Positions 45,594 through 57,163 of a stretch of DNA of 64,000 nucleotides are shown in pieces. Origin of the DNA: Adiantum capillus-veneris (lineage: Eukaryota > Streptophyta > Polypodiopsida > Polypodiales > Pteridaceae); the NCBI GenBank assembly GCA_014529385.2, contig CM043967.1, positions 127,323,182 to 127,387,181 of the forward strand. Reading direction: 5' to 3'. The first letter of the stretch is position 1. The number at the start of each line of letters is the position of its first letter. Below the pieces are notes generated by a model. That model had not been told where the DNA came from. It did not search any database and saw nothing but the letters and a program-made list of their open reading frames with translations. A program made the translations under genes and the position numbers.

Positions 45594-45875
45594 GCTGATA
45601 TGGGCAGTAAAATTTGCGATGTTATTGTCAGTTTAGGGCTAATGAGAGCATGGATGAGGATGGCTCGCGTGTATGCCTAATATGGTGCCGTTACAAAAGC
45701 ACAAAAAGTGCTTGAAAATCTTCGTGTTCGGAATGTGATCACTTGGAATGCATTGACTGCGGGATATACCCAGCAAGGCAGGGCCAATATGTATGCCTAT
45801 TGTGGTGCCCTTATGAGAGAAGCAGGCCGCCCAAACGCCAAGTGCATGGCGGCCCAATTGTTAAAAACAAAGTAG
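45594..45875 (+). pseudogene. PPR-protein fragment
   Basis: One frame reads ADMGSKICDVIVSLGLMRAW, then ARVYA, a stop codon, YGAVTKAQKVLENLRVRNVI, TWNALTAGYTQQG, ANMYAYCGALMREAGRP, to TAG at 45873-45875. This is the PLS-type PPR pattern (MYAKCGAL..A..VF....RNVVSWNALIAGYAQ.G) with one in-frame stop and a missing piece between two repeats. PPR proteins bind organelle RNA for editing, splicing or stability. It abuts the right LTR of the third element, so it is either captured by the element or the insertion target. No functional product is likely. Confidence 0.75.
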
Positions 45876-47090
45876 GGCTTAAGAAGTGTGAAAAAAAAAA
45901 AGGAAAATAAGAGGAGGATGGCGTGGACAGGCAGCGGCCAGGGTGTAGAGAGAAGCGAAGGCGAGCTCGCGACGGGCTGTGGAGGGGTCAAATGAGCATG
46001 CTGAAGAAACAAAAATTGAGCAGCAGCCCATGGCGACCAAGTTTGGAGCCATTCCCGTCGAGTTCTGAGTTGGCTAAGATCCACAGTTGCCACGTCATCG
46101 GCGTCGTTCACACAACGACGGCGCCGTCATTGCATAATTAGGAAAAAAGTTTTTAGGGCATAAAACGAGAAGGGAATTATAACGGGGAAGCAACAGAAGG
46201 GCATAACGAGGAGGTAACGAGTGGAAGTTGGAGGACAAAAGGGGAAAGAAGCTCTCGGCTCATCCTCGAAGCGAGCTTGGAGAAGGCAAAGCTTCTCTCT
46301 CCCGCTCTCTCTCGTTCTCGTATCGGAGATACAAAGCAAGGCTTTCTCTTCCTCTCTCCCTCTCGAGCTTGAACACAAAGCAAGGATTTCTCTTCCTCTC
46401 TCCCTCTCGAGCTTGAACATAGCAAGCAAGGCAAGTCTTGAGAGCTCGGAGCAAGTTGAGCATGAAGGAAAATTGGGAAGCTTCAAAGGGGAAGGTAGCA
46501 TAAGCTGAAGAAGAAGGTCCAAGGAGGGTCTAAAGCGGGATGAGTTTGAAGACAAAATGAAGAAAGAGGATAAGGCAGGGCAACGAGCATCGGACATAAG
46601 TAAGGGAGTTGAAAGGACATCAGGCTTCGAGCAAGCATAAGTTTTGAGCCTACATAAGCCGAGATTGAGCAAGTATAAGACAAGGGTGCAGAAGCAAAGG
46701 GATTCGAGTTGAAAGGGGATCGAGCTTCGGGAACTGAGGCAGTGCATGCAAACAGAGTAGGAAGCTGCATATCATTTTTTAAGCCTGAAGATTGAGACAA
46801 TGAGTCGAGATAAAGTTTGCAAAAATTACTTCATCGTCATCAGTGAATGTTTGATTAATCGTTCTGTTAAGCCTGGTGTCGTTAACGGCCCGGTTAATTC
46901 TATAAAGCGGGAGCTTAAACTCCTAGTTAGCAGATGATCCAAGTGACGATGTTGTTAACAGCTCGCTAAGATTGACGAGTACGGTGTGTAGACGGCTGAG
47001 AGAATTCACTAGGTGGGAACGCTCTCCTGTGAGACGGGCAGTGAATCAATCAGTAATCACTACGGTAATTACCATGGTAAACCCAAGGCT
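45876..47090. other. Probable U3 part of a gypsy LTR, with tandem duplication
   Basis: No gene. A 44-bp unit (CAAAGCAAGG..TTTCTCTTCC..CTCGAGCTTGAACA) is duplicated at 46331-46420. The frames reading through it are Ser/Arg-rich artefacts. It lies upstream of a TATA box and gag and is probably the LTR of the next element; its left end was not found. Confidence 0.45.
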
Positions 47091-47098
47091 TATAAATA
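47091..47098 (+). promoter_or_regulatory. TATA box of the gypsy LTR
   Basis: TATAAATA in GGCTTATAAATAGGGTCC, ~450 bp upstream of the gag ATG at 47545. Confidence 0.55.
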
Positions 47099-47544
47099 GG
47101 GTCCATTACATTGTAATCGGGTTAGCGTTTTGGTGGCATTTGTTGGCAATAGTACTCGAGTTGTTATTCATTGGCAGTTGTACTCTGTCTATCCTTTTGT
47201 TCATAAGCCACATCATACTCATTGTAATCCTTTATCTGTAATTCCAATTATAGCAGTATATTCCAGTCATACCTACTTTGTACTCAGTAATCTAAATCTG
47301 AATATCATTCTCAGTACTTAGTCTGGTTCTTATTCCAGTAGATGTATTCCAGTTCAGTTTTTGTTCCTTTGTCCAGTCTACTGTCTGAACTAATACATCA
47401 CTAGTAGAGCTGAAATCTTCTAACACTGGAATTAGCTATCTCAAGAGATCAACTCCAATTTCATTTTGGAAATCACGGTGGCTAGAGCTGAAGCTCGTTG
47501 ACTGAAACACTCTTCTCCCAGTTGGAAGTTCTCAGCTACAGCAA

Positions 47545-49440
47545 TGGCACCCAAAACCAGTCGTGGCCGGAAATTAACCATCCGTGTTGATCCTATTCCT
47601 GAGGAGTCGGGAAGAGAATTTGACCCTAAGCAAGAGAGGGTATCTGAAATTGAGGCTCATGAGGAGCATAGTCAGTCTGATGAGACAGGACTCACAGCAT
47701 TCCAGTCACTCTAGAGGCAGATGAGCAGAAAGGGAAGCACGGAAGGCCAAAAGTTCTCGGTCCACGCAGGGGGATGAGGGTACCAAAGGTAGTAAAGGCA
47801 GTCGCCACACTTGCAGTAGACGGGCCAGAGAGGACACTGACACAGAGACAGAGACAGATATTGATTGGGATGCAAATACTGACAACTGTAAGAAGACTCC
47901 AAAGCGCCGTTCAGACTCTAAGAAGAGAAGCGGCACGACTAGCAGTAATCGGAATGATTACACATCCTCACTGAAAATCTCTTTTCCAGTATTCAAAGGG
48001 GGCAAGAAGGATGAGTTGGATGTTCACATCCAGGCTTTTGAGCAGTATCCAGAGCTAAAGAATATTGATGAGGATGATTGGGGGGAATACTTTCTGCAAA
48101 CCTTGAAGGAGGCAGCGAGAAAGTGGTACTACCATTACCCTGCTTGTCAGCTTAGATCCTATAACAAACTACTTAAAGCCTTCAGACTAGAGTGCTCTGA
48201 CAACAGAGGTGATGAAGATATTCTTTGTGAACTGGATAAGATCAAGCAGCGGAATCTGTCGGTCCGAAGCTATGTGGAGAAAATCAAGGAGCTGACAAGG
48301 CAATTGCAAGAACCACCGTCAGAGAAGCGACTGCATGCATGGCTTCTAAATGGATTTCGAAGCAAGAATTATAGAGATCAGGTGGTACCAGCACCAACCA
48401 AGAAATTCAATGATCTGGTACAGTGGGCACTGAAGCTAGAACAGTAGGCTAAGAAGGAAAAGAGCCATAAAAAGAGAAGATCCAGTAGGAGGAGTTCTTC
48501 TATTGAGAACTCTGATTCCAGTGAAGTTTCTAGCAGCTCTGAAAGTAGCTCTAACGAGAGGTCCAAGGATAAGTCAAAAAAGGGATCCTGGACTAAGAAG
48601 ATTGAAGAGATGGCTAGGCAGATTGGCGCCGAGATTAGCCACACCAGACAACCATTTCGGAAAATGGAGACTTGGTGTTCAAAATGAAAATCCAAGGACC
48701 ATATTTCCGACGATTTCCCACATTGTACTTACTGTAAAGCCTTTGGCCATTTATGGAATAATTGTGGTATTAGGATTCATCACTTTAAGAAGGGCAAAGA
48801 CCTATCAATGGTAGCCTATATTGAACCAGTGAAAGTGGAACCCGCCAAAGCCTCTCAGGAGGAGAGACCCGGTACCAGTGGTACTGGTCAAGGGTGCGGC
48901 AGATACCAAGCGGTTATTGGCCGAGGCAGAGGGCATGGAAACTTCTAGAGCCGGAGTTTGAATTGCTACACTTGTGGAAAGTACGGGCATTTTGCGGATC
49001 AATGCCCAGACGCGCCTGCACCTGCTTCTGCTACTGAGGCAAAGGCACCAGAGCCAGTTCCAATACGGGAAATCACAAGGAGCAAAGGAGTAGTAATTGA
49101 AGAAATTCCAGATACTCCAAAAAAACCAGTCACTGCTGACAGCAGCAAATGGGCTAAACAAAGAGAGGTCTGGCAGGCCAAGGGTAAAGAGAAGGTGGTA
49201 GATGAATGGCATGAGCAGAGAGAACTAGCGGCTAAAATCACAGAGGATTTAGCCAAAAATCTGCCAGAGCAGCCAAAAAGTTTTGAAGCCCAAGTCATTC
49301 AGAAGATACCAGCCCAATCGACTAAGAAAGATCAATCAATGCCTGGCATACCTGAGACCATGCTGGCTGCGGTACAAGGAATGATTGGAGAATTGGGAGT
49401 GGATAGAAGAACTGGAGGCACTCCAAGGGAGGAATGGTAG
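47545..49440 (+). pseudogene. gag of the plus-strand gypsy
   Basis: ATG 47545 (MAPKTSRGRKLTIRVDP) runs to a stop near 47713. Later frames give the capsid core (48016-48447: FEQYPELKNIDEDDWGEYF, AARKWYYHYP, LDKIKQRNLSVRSYVEKIKEL), a KKRRSSRRSSS basic stretch, zinc knuckle CYTCGKYGHFADQC (48964, canonical CX2CX4HX4C) and a Lys/Glu-rich tail to 49440. Several stops. Confidence 0.85.
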
Positions 49441-49449
49441 TGTGAAGAT

Positions 49450-50200
49450 TTGACCAGTTGTTCAAGCTCCAATAACCAGTCTGATCAAGAGAAAGAAGAA
49501 ATCCATGTTAAGATCTGTGATAGAATTCAGAAGCTTACTGTGGAGTTGGAAGATATCAGAAGAACCTTGCTTGAAGTGGCAAACTTCATCAGACAGCAGA
49601 GGAAAGCTGAAGTGGAGGCGAGAACAGTTGATCTGACGGCTGTCCGAGATGATGAAGTACCGCTCATTTAGGCAGATTACAAGGTTCGGAAGCAATGGGA
49701 ACCACTTTCAAGTGTTATCTTGGATGGAGGAGTAGGAGTCAATATAATGGGAGTCCATCTCCAGTAGAGGATGGGCATCACGAATCTAAAGCCAGCACCA
49801 TTTAAAGTGAGAATGGCAGACCACTGAGTAGTACAAGCTACTCGCATGATTGAAAACATGGAGATAAGAGTAGGCAGGGAAAAATTTAAAGCCAGTTTCT
49901 TAGTTCTGGATGTGCAAGGGGCATATGGGATGCTACTAGGGTGCCCATGGTTGAGAACGGCACATGTTGTTCATGACTATGCAAATCAAACCTTAACCAT
50001 AGAAGGGGCCGGCGGCATAATTCAAATCCAGACGAACAATACTAGGAGCTCGAGAAAAGAGTTGAGGCTGAAGGAATTATGCCAGAAGTACAAGGCAAAG
50101 AAGATTGAACGAATGTTAACGGCTTTGAACATATTTCCTCTAGCAGAGATTGACTTGAATGCGGTTTTACTGAATAAAGAGAAGGCCGACAAGTAGAAAA
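49450..50200 (+). pseudogene. Coiled-coil spacer and retroviral-type protease
   Basis: 49450-49671 is a helical ELEDIRRTLLEVANFIRQQ segment. The protease follows: VILDGGVGVNIM near 49720 (active site again D-G-G), then MIENMEIRVGREKFKASFLVLD and GAYGMLLGCPWLRTAHVVHDY (49846-49985). Confidence 0.75.
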
Positions 50201-50414
50201 AGAAATTCCTAGTTCAGTTTACTGAAATCAATACAGGAGAATGATCAGTTCAGTTAACTAGGAGGCTGGAGGAATCAGTTGAAACTGGCATGGCAGAGGA
50301 GCCAGTGCATTCTGGAGAGCACACAGTGAATCAGAATGTTGATTCAGAACTGAACGGCCATCTTGGGATTATGCTGAGGAATCGACCAAGAGAAAAGGAG
50401 GTGGGCCTAATTGG

Positions 50415-51880
50415 TTGCTTTCAGACGACCAAGAAGTTGAAGGATGGAACCTAGGCTCGGAGGATAGTCCTAGGATGATCAAGGTTAATAAGCATCTCAA
50501 TCCTATATTGAAGGAAAAGGCACGCAGGATGTTCCAGAACTACAAAGACGTATTTTCCTGGGAACACACAGACCTGAAAGGGGTGGATCCCGAAGTATGC
50601 CAGCACAGGATACCGTTGAAGCCAGATGCTCGGCTAGTACGACTGCAAAGATACCGAATGAACCCCAACTATGCTAAGAAGGTCAAGGAGGAGATTGACA
50701 ATCTTCTCAAGGCTGGGTTCATCACAGAAGTGGCCAGTAGGGATTGGTTGTTTCCCATAGTCGTAGTTCCCAAGAAGAATGGGAATTTGAGAGTTTGTGT
50801 TGACTATAGGAAGCTCAATGCCCAAACTATCAAAGATCCATTCCCATTGCCTTTTACTGACATGTTGCTTGATGAGATTGCAGGATACGAAATGTATAGC
50901 TTTATGGGCGGTTACGGTGGCTATAACCAGTTACAGACTGCTCCTGAGGATAGAGTGAAGACCACACCGAGTGGGGAGCTTTCATGTATCTGATGATGCC
51001 TTTCAGCATGTGCAATGCACCAACTACTTTTCAGCGGGGTATGATGGAAATGTTTAATGAGTTCCTTCATCGGTTCCTCGCCATCTTCATGGATGATTTT
51101 ATTGTATATTCAGATGAGGAATAGCACTTACTATTCCTAGAAATGGTTTTCAAACGCTGTAAGGAGAAGCGGATTTGTCTGAATCCATTTAAATTCGTTT
51201 TCCTAGTCTGGAAGGGACAGCTACTAGGACATGTAGTATCCCGTAATGGAATAGAAATGGCCAACGATAAAACCAGTGTGTTCAGCAAGCTAAAGCACCC
51301 AGAAATTCATCTGAGTTAAGCTCTTTCTTGGGTTATATTAACTTCTATAGAAGGTTTGTGCATACGTTTTCCTCTGCAGTACCATTATACGAGCTCACAA
51401 AGAAGACCAGTAAGTTCAATTGGACTGCTAAGTGTGAGGAAAGCTTTCAGAATCTGAAAAAGGCCATTATCAATAAATCTGTCCTCATGCAACCAAACTA
51501 GGATGTTATTTTCCATGTACATGTGGACGCTTCGGGACTGGCAATGGGGGGATATTGGCTCAGCCAGATGGAAGGACTGATTATCCTGTTTATTTTGCCA
51601 GTCGCGCAGATTCAGTCAGGTTGAACAAGGTTATACGACCACAAAAGGAGAAGCCCTTGGAATGGTTTTCAGCGCTACAAAGTTCAGGCATTACCTGCTA
51701 GGCAAACTATTTCATTTCTATGTGGATCATCAGGCTCTTTTGTTCTTGATTAATAGTCATTATTCAAGGTAGACTAATACGGTGGATGATGCTTCTCATG
51801 GATTTTGAATTCAGAATTTTTCATAAGCCTGGCAAGAATCACTGTGGAGCTGATTTTCTATCCAGAAGTACAGAGGGTTA
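50415..51880 (+). pseudogene. RT-RNase H of the plus-strand gypsy
   Basis: KDVFSWEHTDLKGVDPEVCQHRI (linker), VVVPKKNGNLRVCVDYRKLNAQT, FMGGYGGYNQ (motif A Asp replaced by Gly), a frameshift near 50985, MMPFSMCNAPTTFQRGM, FLAIFMDDFIVYSDEE (DD intact), FLGYINFYRRFV, VDASG.A.GGYWLSQ (~51525), and FEFRIFHKPGKNHCGADFLSR (51805). At least four breaks. Confidence 0.88.
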
Positions 51881-52079
51881 TTCAGAAGTATCCTTGAGGG
51901 ACGAACCAGTGGATGCTGAATTATTTCAGCTGGAGGCAGGAGAATCAGTTGACCCTGAATGGTATGATGTTTATCAATTTCTTTCTCAAGGTGCTTTCCC
52001 AGATGATTGGAAGCAAAACCAGAAGAAGGATTTGGTCATCAAAAGCTTGAAGTTTACTATCATTTGAGGTTCACTTTAT

Positions 52080-52963
52080 CGATTAGGTGCTGATGATATT
52101 CTTCGGCGTTGTGTGCCTATGGAAGGGAGAATGCAAGTCATCTCAGAGGCACATAATGGAGAATCTGGTGGAAATTTTTCCAATTAAGTTACCTACAAGA
52201 AGATTCTGCAAGCTGGTCCATGGTGGCAAACATTAATTGCTGATGTTAGAAGTTTTTGTAAAACTTGTGACATATGCCAAAGAATGGGTAGACCTAGAGC
52301 TGCAGATATGACTCCTTTAACGCCAGTACAACCACTGGGTGTTTTCATAAAATGGGGCTTAGATTTTATGGGACCTTTTAAGAAGGTTACCCCCAGAAAG
52401 AACAAGTACATAATAATGGCTACTTGCTATGTCACTAAGTGGGTTGAAGCTAAGGCTCTTCCTAACAACACAGCCAAGTCAACTGCAAGGTTTCTATTTG
52501 AGAATATTGTCTGACGCTATGGATGTCCGGTAGAGATTGTGTTGGACCAAGGGACACATTTCATTAATGACACCATGGAGATTATACTGGATATGCTTTC
52601 AGTCAAGCATCAAAAATCTACCGCTTATTATCCCAGATGCAATGGACAGGCTGAAAGTAGCAAGAAGACAATTAAAACTATTCTCACTAAGGTAGTGCCG
52701 AAGAAGCCAGACCAGTGGGATTTGAAACTCCAGACTGCTGTATGGGCGTATAGGACAGGTTATAAGGTCACTACTGGGTTGACACCATTCAGAATGGTGT
52801 ATGGCACTGAAGTTGTGGTTCCTATGGAGTTTGTTATCCCAAGTCTGAGAATGGCTGTGAAATATGGGTTAGAGTTCAACCACACCATGAAAAAGTGCCT
52901 GGATGAGCTTATGCAGTTAGATGAACTCAGGCAACGGGCTATGCTGGAACAAGAAATTGTTCA
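52080..52963 (+). pseudogene. Integrase of the plus-strand gypsy
   Basis: Zinc region CKTCDICQRMGRPR (~52260), core KWGLDFMGPF (first D), YVTKWVEAKALPNN, an in-frame TGA at 52513, LDQGTHF (second D), 35 residues, then E in GQAESSKKT, and VWAYRTGYKVTTGLTPFRMVYG. D,D35E is conserved. The frame then runs into the adjacent element. Confidence 0.88.
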
Positions 52964-53243
52964 GCACGAAGGAAGCACTGGCATTGAAGCGGTCCGGGGC
53001 GGGCAACAAGAAGAGCAACCTCTAGACGCCCTTCAAGGCTCCCGTGCTGCTCAATGGGACTGGGGCACAACACAACACAAACCAAAACAACAAACCCCCA
53101 GCCAAATCCCAACTACACAAGGGGCACCACCTAGTTTAAGAGCGAACTAGGACGCAAAAGAGGAGAATCATTAGAGAAACCCACAAACAAGCAAGGAATT
53201 TACACTAACCCTAACACCAATGGAATACTCTCACACACTAAAA

Positions 53244-53285
<42 letters not shown>

Positions 53286-55665
53286 TGCTCGGGCTGCTTT
53301 GAAGTGTATCGTTAATGATCAAGCAAACATAAATATATATATGTAAGAAAGAGAGAAAAAGGGGGAGAGGGTGCTTGTTGCATTAATACCTTCTTACAAA
53401 TCTGTCATGACAAATCAAAGTGAGATTAGTATTTGTTCAACATAGCTTGCGTAAATTTCACCACAACGCATCACAAGAAAAAACCACCCCAATCACTGTC
53501 TTAAGGCCAGGTGAGTCCTCTCCACCCTGTCGCCCTCTTACAGTATGTGGGATTTATGGCTAGATTGATGACAACACCAGAGACAAGCTATCAAGAACTT
53601 AACAAAAAACACCAAGACACTTACGCATCATTGTTGTCCATTACTTCACGTTGGAAGGGAGACAAAGTATCCAAGCTTAGTCCAAATCCACCCTCCTTGA
53701 TTCAGCAAATGTTGGGCTTACACTAGTAGGAGAAATGATAGATTTCCTACTCTCAATTGAATGAACACTCTCTCTCTTACAAATGGCATAGAGTTCCCTT
53801 GCTAATCCCCTATTACAACACATGCACATGCATAAGACAATGAGCTTCCACTCAAGAGCTCCTTCTAGAGAGGTTGAGCTTGGCTTCTCAAGCTATAGCA
53901 TAGTGCTCTTGCTTATGGCTCCCCTTTTTGTGCTAGCTACACCCTCCTTTTATAGCAATTTTGAAGGTTAGGGTTACTCCTCTAACCATGGTTGGGTTAG
54001 ATTTTCAGCAATTATCTAATTTCTTTTGCTTGGAATTATCAAGAAGTTGGTGGGGAAAGAGAGAGGAGAGAAATGGAGGTGATAGGACTTTTCATAGTGG
54101 GTTAGTGTTAGTAGAGTTAGTATTAATTTACAAATGGAATTGGATATTTACAATGGGAGTATCCATGTAGGATACAAATAAGGAAGAAAAACTCTTAAGA
54201 GGTAAGAAAAGGTGGATTTCTTACAAGGTTGATGCTCCAAGTGTCTTGAGTAGGGCCAATTTTGACGCTTGTTGGCGGTCCACTAGCTTTGACGGTACAT
54301 TTTTTCTCCACTGTTGACCTTCCTTGAGAGACAAGGTAATTGAAGCTGAGTAATCAACCACCATGATGCTGTCTTTTAAGAGAAGAGGCTAAATTTTGTG
54401 GTTTTTTTGATAGATATGGGTAATTTAGAGGAGGAAAAATGAGACTAGGTGGTCAATTTTGGAATGGAATTGTGTGTGGGAGGTATGAGTTCACCATGGT
54501 TTCTCTTATTCTTCAAGGTTGAGGAGAAGGTGAGTAGGGTGCAGAGAGGAGTGGTGAGAGAGGTGGGGATGATGAGTGGAGAAGTGTGTGTGAAAGAGGA
54601 AAATGATAAAGTGGAAGAGAGAGTGTGGCTGCATAGCATGGGAAAACTGGGGTCCACTAATAAAATCATAGCTCACAGCTCGTAGCTCAAAAAAATATGA
54701 AAAAAATTGAGGCAAAATTTCAGCCCACGAGCTACAACTTTATTTGTATCACCTTTTCAAATTCGGAGAGCAAGTGAACTTTAAAAATTCAGCAAAACCG
54801 ACCGTTTTTTTCCACTGCACAAGGTCCTTGTGGGGTCCTTCTTTGGATGATTCTTTTGAATACCTCCAAGAGTGAGCCGTCCATAGTGCATGTATGCATG
54901 CCACCTATCCTTGACCTTATTTGGTAGGTCTATAATTGAAGATATTGTTGAGATTATGATATAAGTGAATAGTACAACTAAGAAAATCAAATATTGAGGG
55001 GTCTAAAAAATATGTACATGTCAAATATAAATAATATAAGTGGAAAAAAATATAAAGGGGTCAAAAGAAATCTCTCTCATTATGAGGTTACCATAAAAAG
55101 ATAAATATTTTTGGTGTTCTAATTTTTTAGAAAAAAAAAAACAAAATAGATGTAGGAAGGGAAAAATCACAATAGTGAAAAAATATACACATAAATAAAA
55201 CTAGTTTTTTTGGATTTTTGTTGGGGTGGAGTTACACCAAATATAAGAGAAGCTTACATGAAAATATTTCTATATGGAATAAAGAGTATGAAAAATGGTA
55301 AGGAAAAATTGTGGTAATGGTGAGGCAATGTACAGAGCATAAATAACACACACCTAGGTAGAAATATTTAAATAAATACCAAAATAATTATGAAAAAATC
55401 TTTTATTTAGGCCCTATATACAAAGAAATATTTACATACGCATGGGCCATAATATACTTTTATTTTTTTTATTTTTTTATTTTTTGGCTCAACTAGCCCA
55501 ATGACTAGCTAATTGAGGGTTTTTTAAGAAGATATGGGAAAAGTCCCGTGACTCACGCACGCCTATGTACAGTGAAATGGTAGGGATAGCCACAGTGTTT
55601 GGGTGATTTTGGTAGGGTGAGGTAACTCACTGTGGCAATTACAAAGAGCCGAAAAACGGCTATCA
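52964..55665 (-). repeat. Probable 3' LTR of the Tat-like element (~2.7 kb)
   Basis: On the minus strand TGATAGCCGTTTTTCGGCTC (from 55665) starts directly after the polypurine tract. A TATA box lies on the minus strand at 53948-53955 and (GA)n at 53247-53281. The other edge is set only by the end of gypsy coding at ~52963. A second copy is not in the window. Apart from these signs the region is AT-rich without genes. Confidence 0.5.
53948..53955 (-). promoter_or_regulatory. TATA box, minus strand
   Basis: Minus strand reads GCTATAAAAGGAGGG, a good plant TATA context, inside the probable LTR. Confidence 0.5.
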
Positions 55666-55668
55666 TTA

Positions 55669-55681
55669 GCCCTCCCCCTGG
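55669..55681 (-). other. Polypurine tract, minus strand
   Basis: Minus strand CCAGGGGGAGGGC, three bases before the LTR start and 13 bases after the integrase stop. Confidence 0.7.
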
Positions 55682-55693
55682 ATGATGGTATAT

Positions 55694-57157
55694 TCATGTA
55701 CCATCATAGAGCATCTTTTCCAAAGAGAGTGCTTCAGAGTCCTTGACGATATTTTTATTGTTTGGCCCCTCAGAATTTTGGCTAGAGTTACACTCATGCT
55801 TCATGTAACAATACTTACATGAGACAGTGGCCTTTTGACAGATCTTTGGTAGATCCTTTGGTAGAAGGCGACTCAAATAGGGCTTCAAGCGATACCCGTT
55901 TACTTTCCTGGAGTGCTCTTTACCATTCAAGTCCATAAGCTGATAGTAACTTGAATTGAAAGCCTTCTTGACTATGTATGGCCCTTGCCATCTTGTTTCA
56001 AATTTGGCATCAAAACGATTATCGAGTCGATTGTCATACCTTAGAACAAGATCTCCTTCATTGATGCCTTTGTCCTTCAGTTTCTTGTCAAGCTTCTCCT
56101 TTGTCTGTGTGGCTTTCCTCTTATAACACTCGTATGCTGCTTCTCTTTTCCACTCAAGCTCAGCTAAGGTAAGAAGTCGATCCATCCATGCTTCTTGATC
56201 ATCTTGTGCTGATTTTCCATGAAGTCTCATTGTTGGAATGTTTAGCTCAATTGGCTGTAAAGCCTCTTGACCATAGACCAAGTGAAATGGTGTGAACTCC
56301 GTGGCTTCCCTATATGTGGTTCGATACGCCCACAAGGCACCATCCAAGAAGTCATCCCACAACTTTGTCTTGTTTTTCACCATCTTTCTAATGATGCCTG
56401 CAATGACACCATTAGCTTTTTCTACCAAACCATTTGATTGGGGATAGTAGGGTGTACTGTGACGATGTAGAATGTGAAGTTCTTCACAGACTTCTGTGAG
56501 AAATCCCTTTCTAAGCCCTGGACCATTATCAGAAACAATCTCCAAAGGTGTGCCAAATCTACAACAAATGTGAGTGTAGACGAATTTGCTCACTGTCCTC
56601 TCATTTACCTTTGCCACACTTTGTGCTTCCACCCACCTAGTCATATAGTCTACAGCCACTAGAATGTAGAGTTTCCCATTTTTTGTCCTAGGTAGAGGAC
56701 CCATAGCATCAATGCCCCACTTTTCAAAGGGTCCATTTGCAAGCACGATTTGCCTTGGACCATAAACCAATCTTCTATTCCCATTTACCTGACAATTGTG
56801 ACAACTTTTACACCAATGTTGGACATCCACATGCAGACTTGGCCAAACATACCCCGCAAGCAAAATCTTCTTCACAGTTAATTCTTGGGCAAAATGACCA
56901 CCACATGCTTCTTCATGCAAACCTTTTAGAATGGCTGGAATTTCCTCAATAGTTGGTACTCTTCTGCATACTTGATCCCTCCCTCTTTGATAGAGGGAGC
57001 CTTCTAGGAAGAGATATGCGCTTGCCTTCTTCATGAGTCTCCTCTTCTGAGCCTTCGTGAAGTCTTGTGGAAACTCGCCCTCCAAAATGTAGCTAATAAT
57101 GGGAGTCAATGACTCCAATCCCTGGTATCTCAGTTGCTTGATAGTTGCTACCACCAT
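55694..57157 (-). CDS. Tat-like integrase, 487 aa, apparently intact
   Basis: It inserts element cDNA into the host genome. Zinc region: H81, H88, C119, C122 (CGGH, CHNC). Catalytic core D150 (GIDAMGPLP), D210 (IVSDNGPG), E246 (GLVEKANG): exact D,D35E. GALWAYRTTYREATEFTPFHLVYG and a C-terminal SH3-like domain (RWQGPYIVKKAF, LDLNGKEHSRKVNGYRLKPYL) follow. The frame continues from the upstream RNase H frame and is separated from it only by one in-frame TAG at ~57164-57166, so this is the C-terminal part of pol, not a separate gene. Confidence 0.9.
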   Translation of the reverse strand: MVVATIKQLRYQGLESLTPIISYILEGEFPQDFTKAQKRRLMKKASAYLFLEGSLYQRGRDQVCRRVPTIEEIPAILKGLHEEACGGHFAQELTVKKILLAGYVWPSLHVDVQHWCKSCHNCQVNGNRRLVYGPRQIVLANGPFEKWGIDAMGPLPRTKNGKLYILVAVDYMTRWVEAQSVAKVNERTVSKFVYTHICCRFGTPLEIVSDNGPGLRKGFLTEVCEELHILHRHSTPYYPQSNGLVEKANGVIAGIIRKMVKNKTKLWDDFLDGALWAYRTTYREATEFTPFHLVYGQEALQPIELNIPTMRLHGKSAQDDQEAWMDRLLTLAELEWKREAAYECYKRKATQTKEKLDKKLKDKGINEGDLVLRYDNRLDNRFDAKFETRWQGPYIVKKAFNSSYYQLMDLNGKEHSRKVNGYRLKPYLSRLLPKDLPKICQKATVSCKYCYMKHECNSSQNSEGPNNKNIVKDSEALSLEKMLYDGT

Positions 57158-57163
57158 GATGAC

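Larger units (their letters stand above)
47091..52963 (+). mobile_element. gypsy element, plus strand, cut in integrase
   Basis: Full gag-protease-RT-RNase H-integrase order with multiple frameshifts. Coding ends abruptly at ~52963 after LEQEIVQ, where LTR-like sequence of the minus-strand Tat-like element starts. The remainder would lie beyond the window. The start given is the TATA box; the LTR edge is undefined. Confidence 0.8.

Noticed and set aside
46127-46747. 206-residue minus-strand ORF
   Set aside because: Composed of Ser/Arg/Leu low complexity created by the duplicated CT-rich unit at 46331-46420 in a probable LTR.
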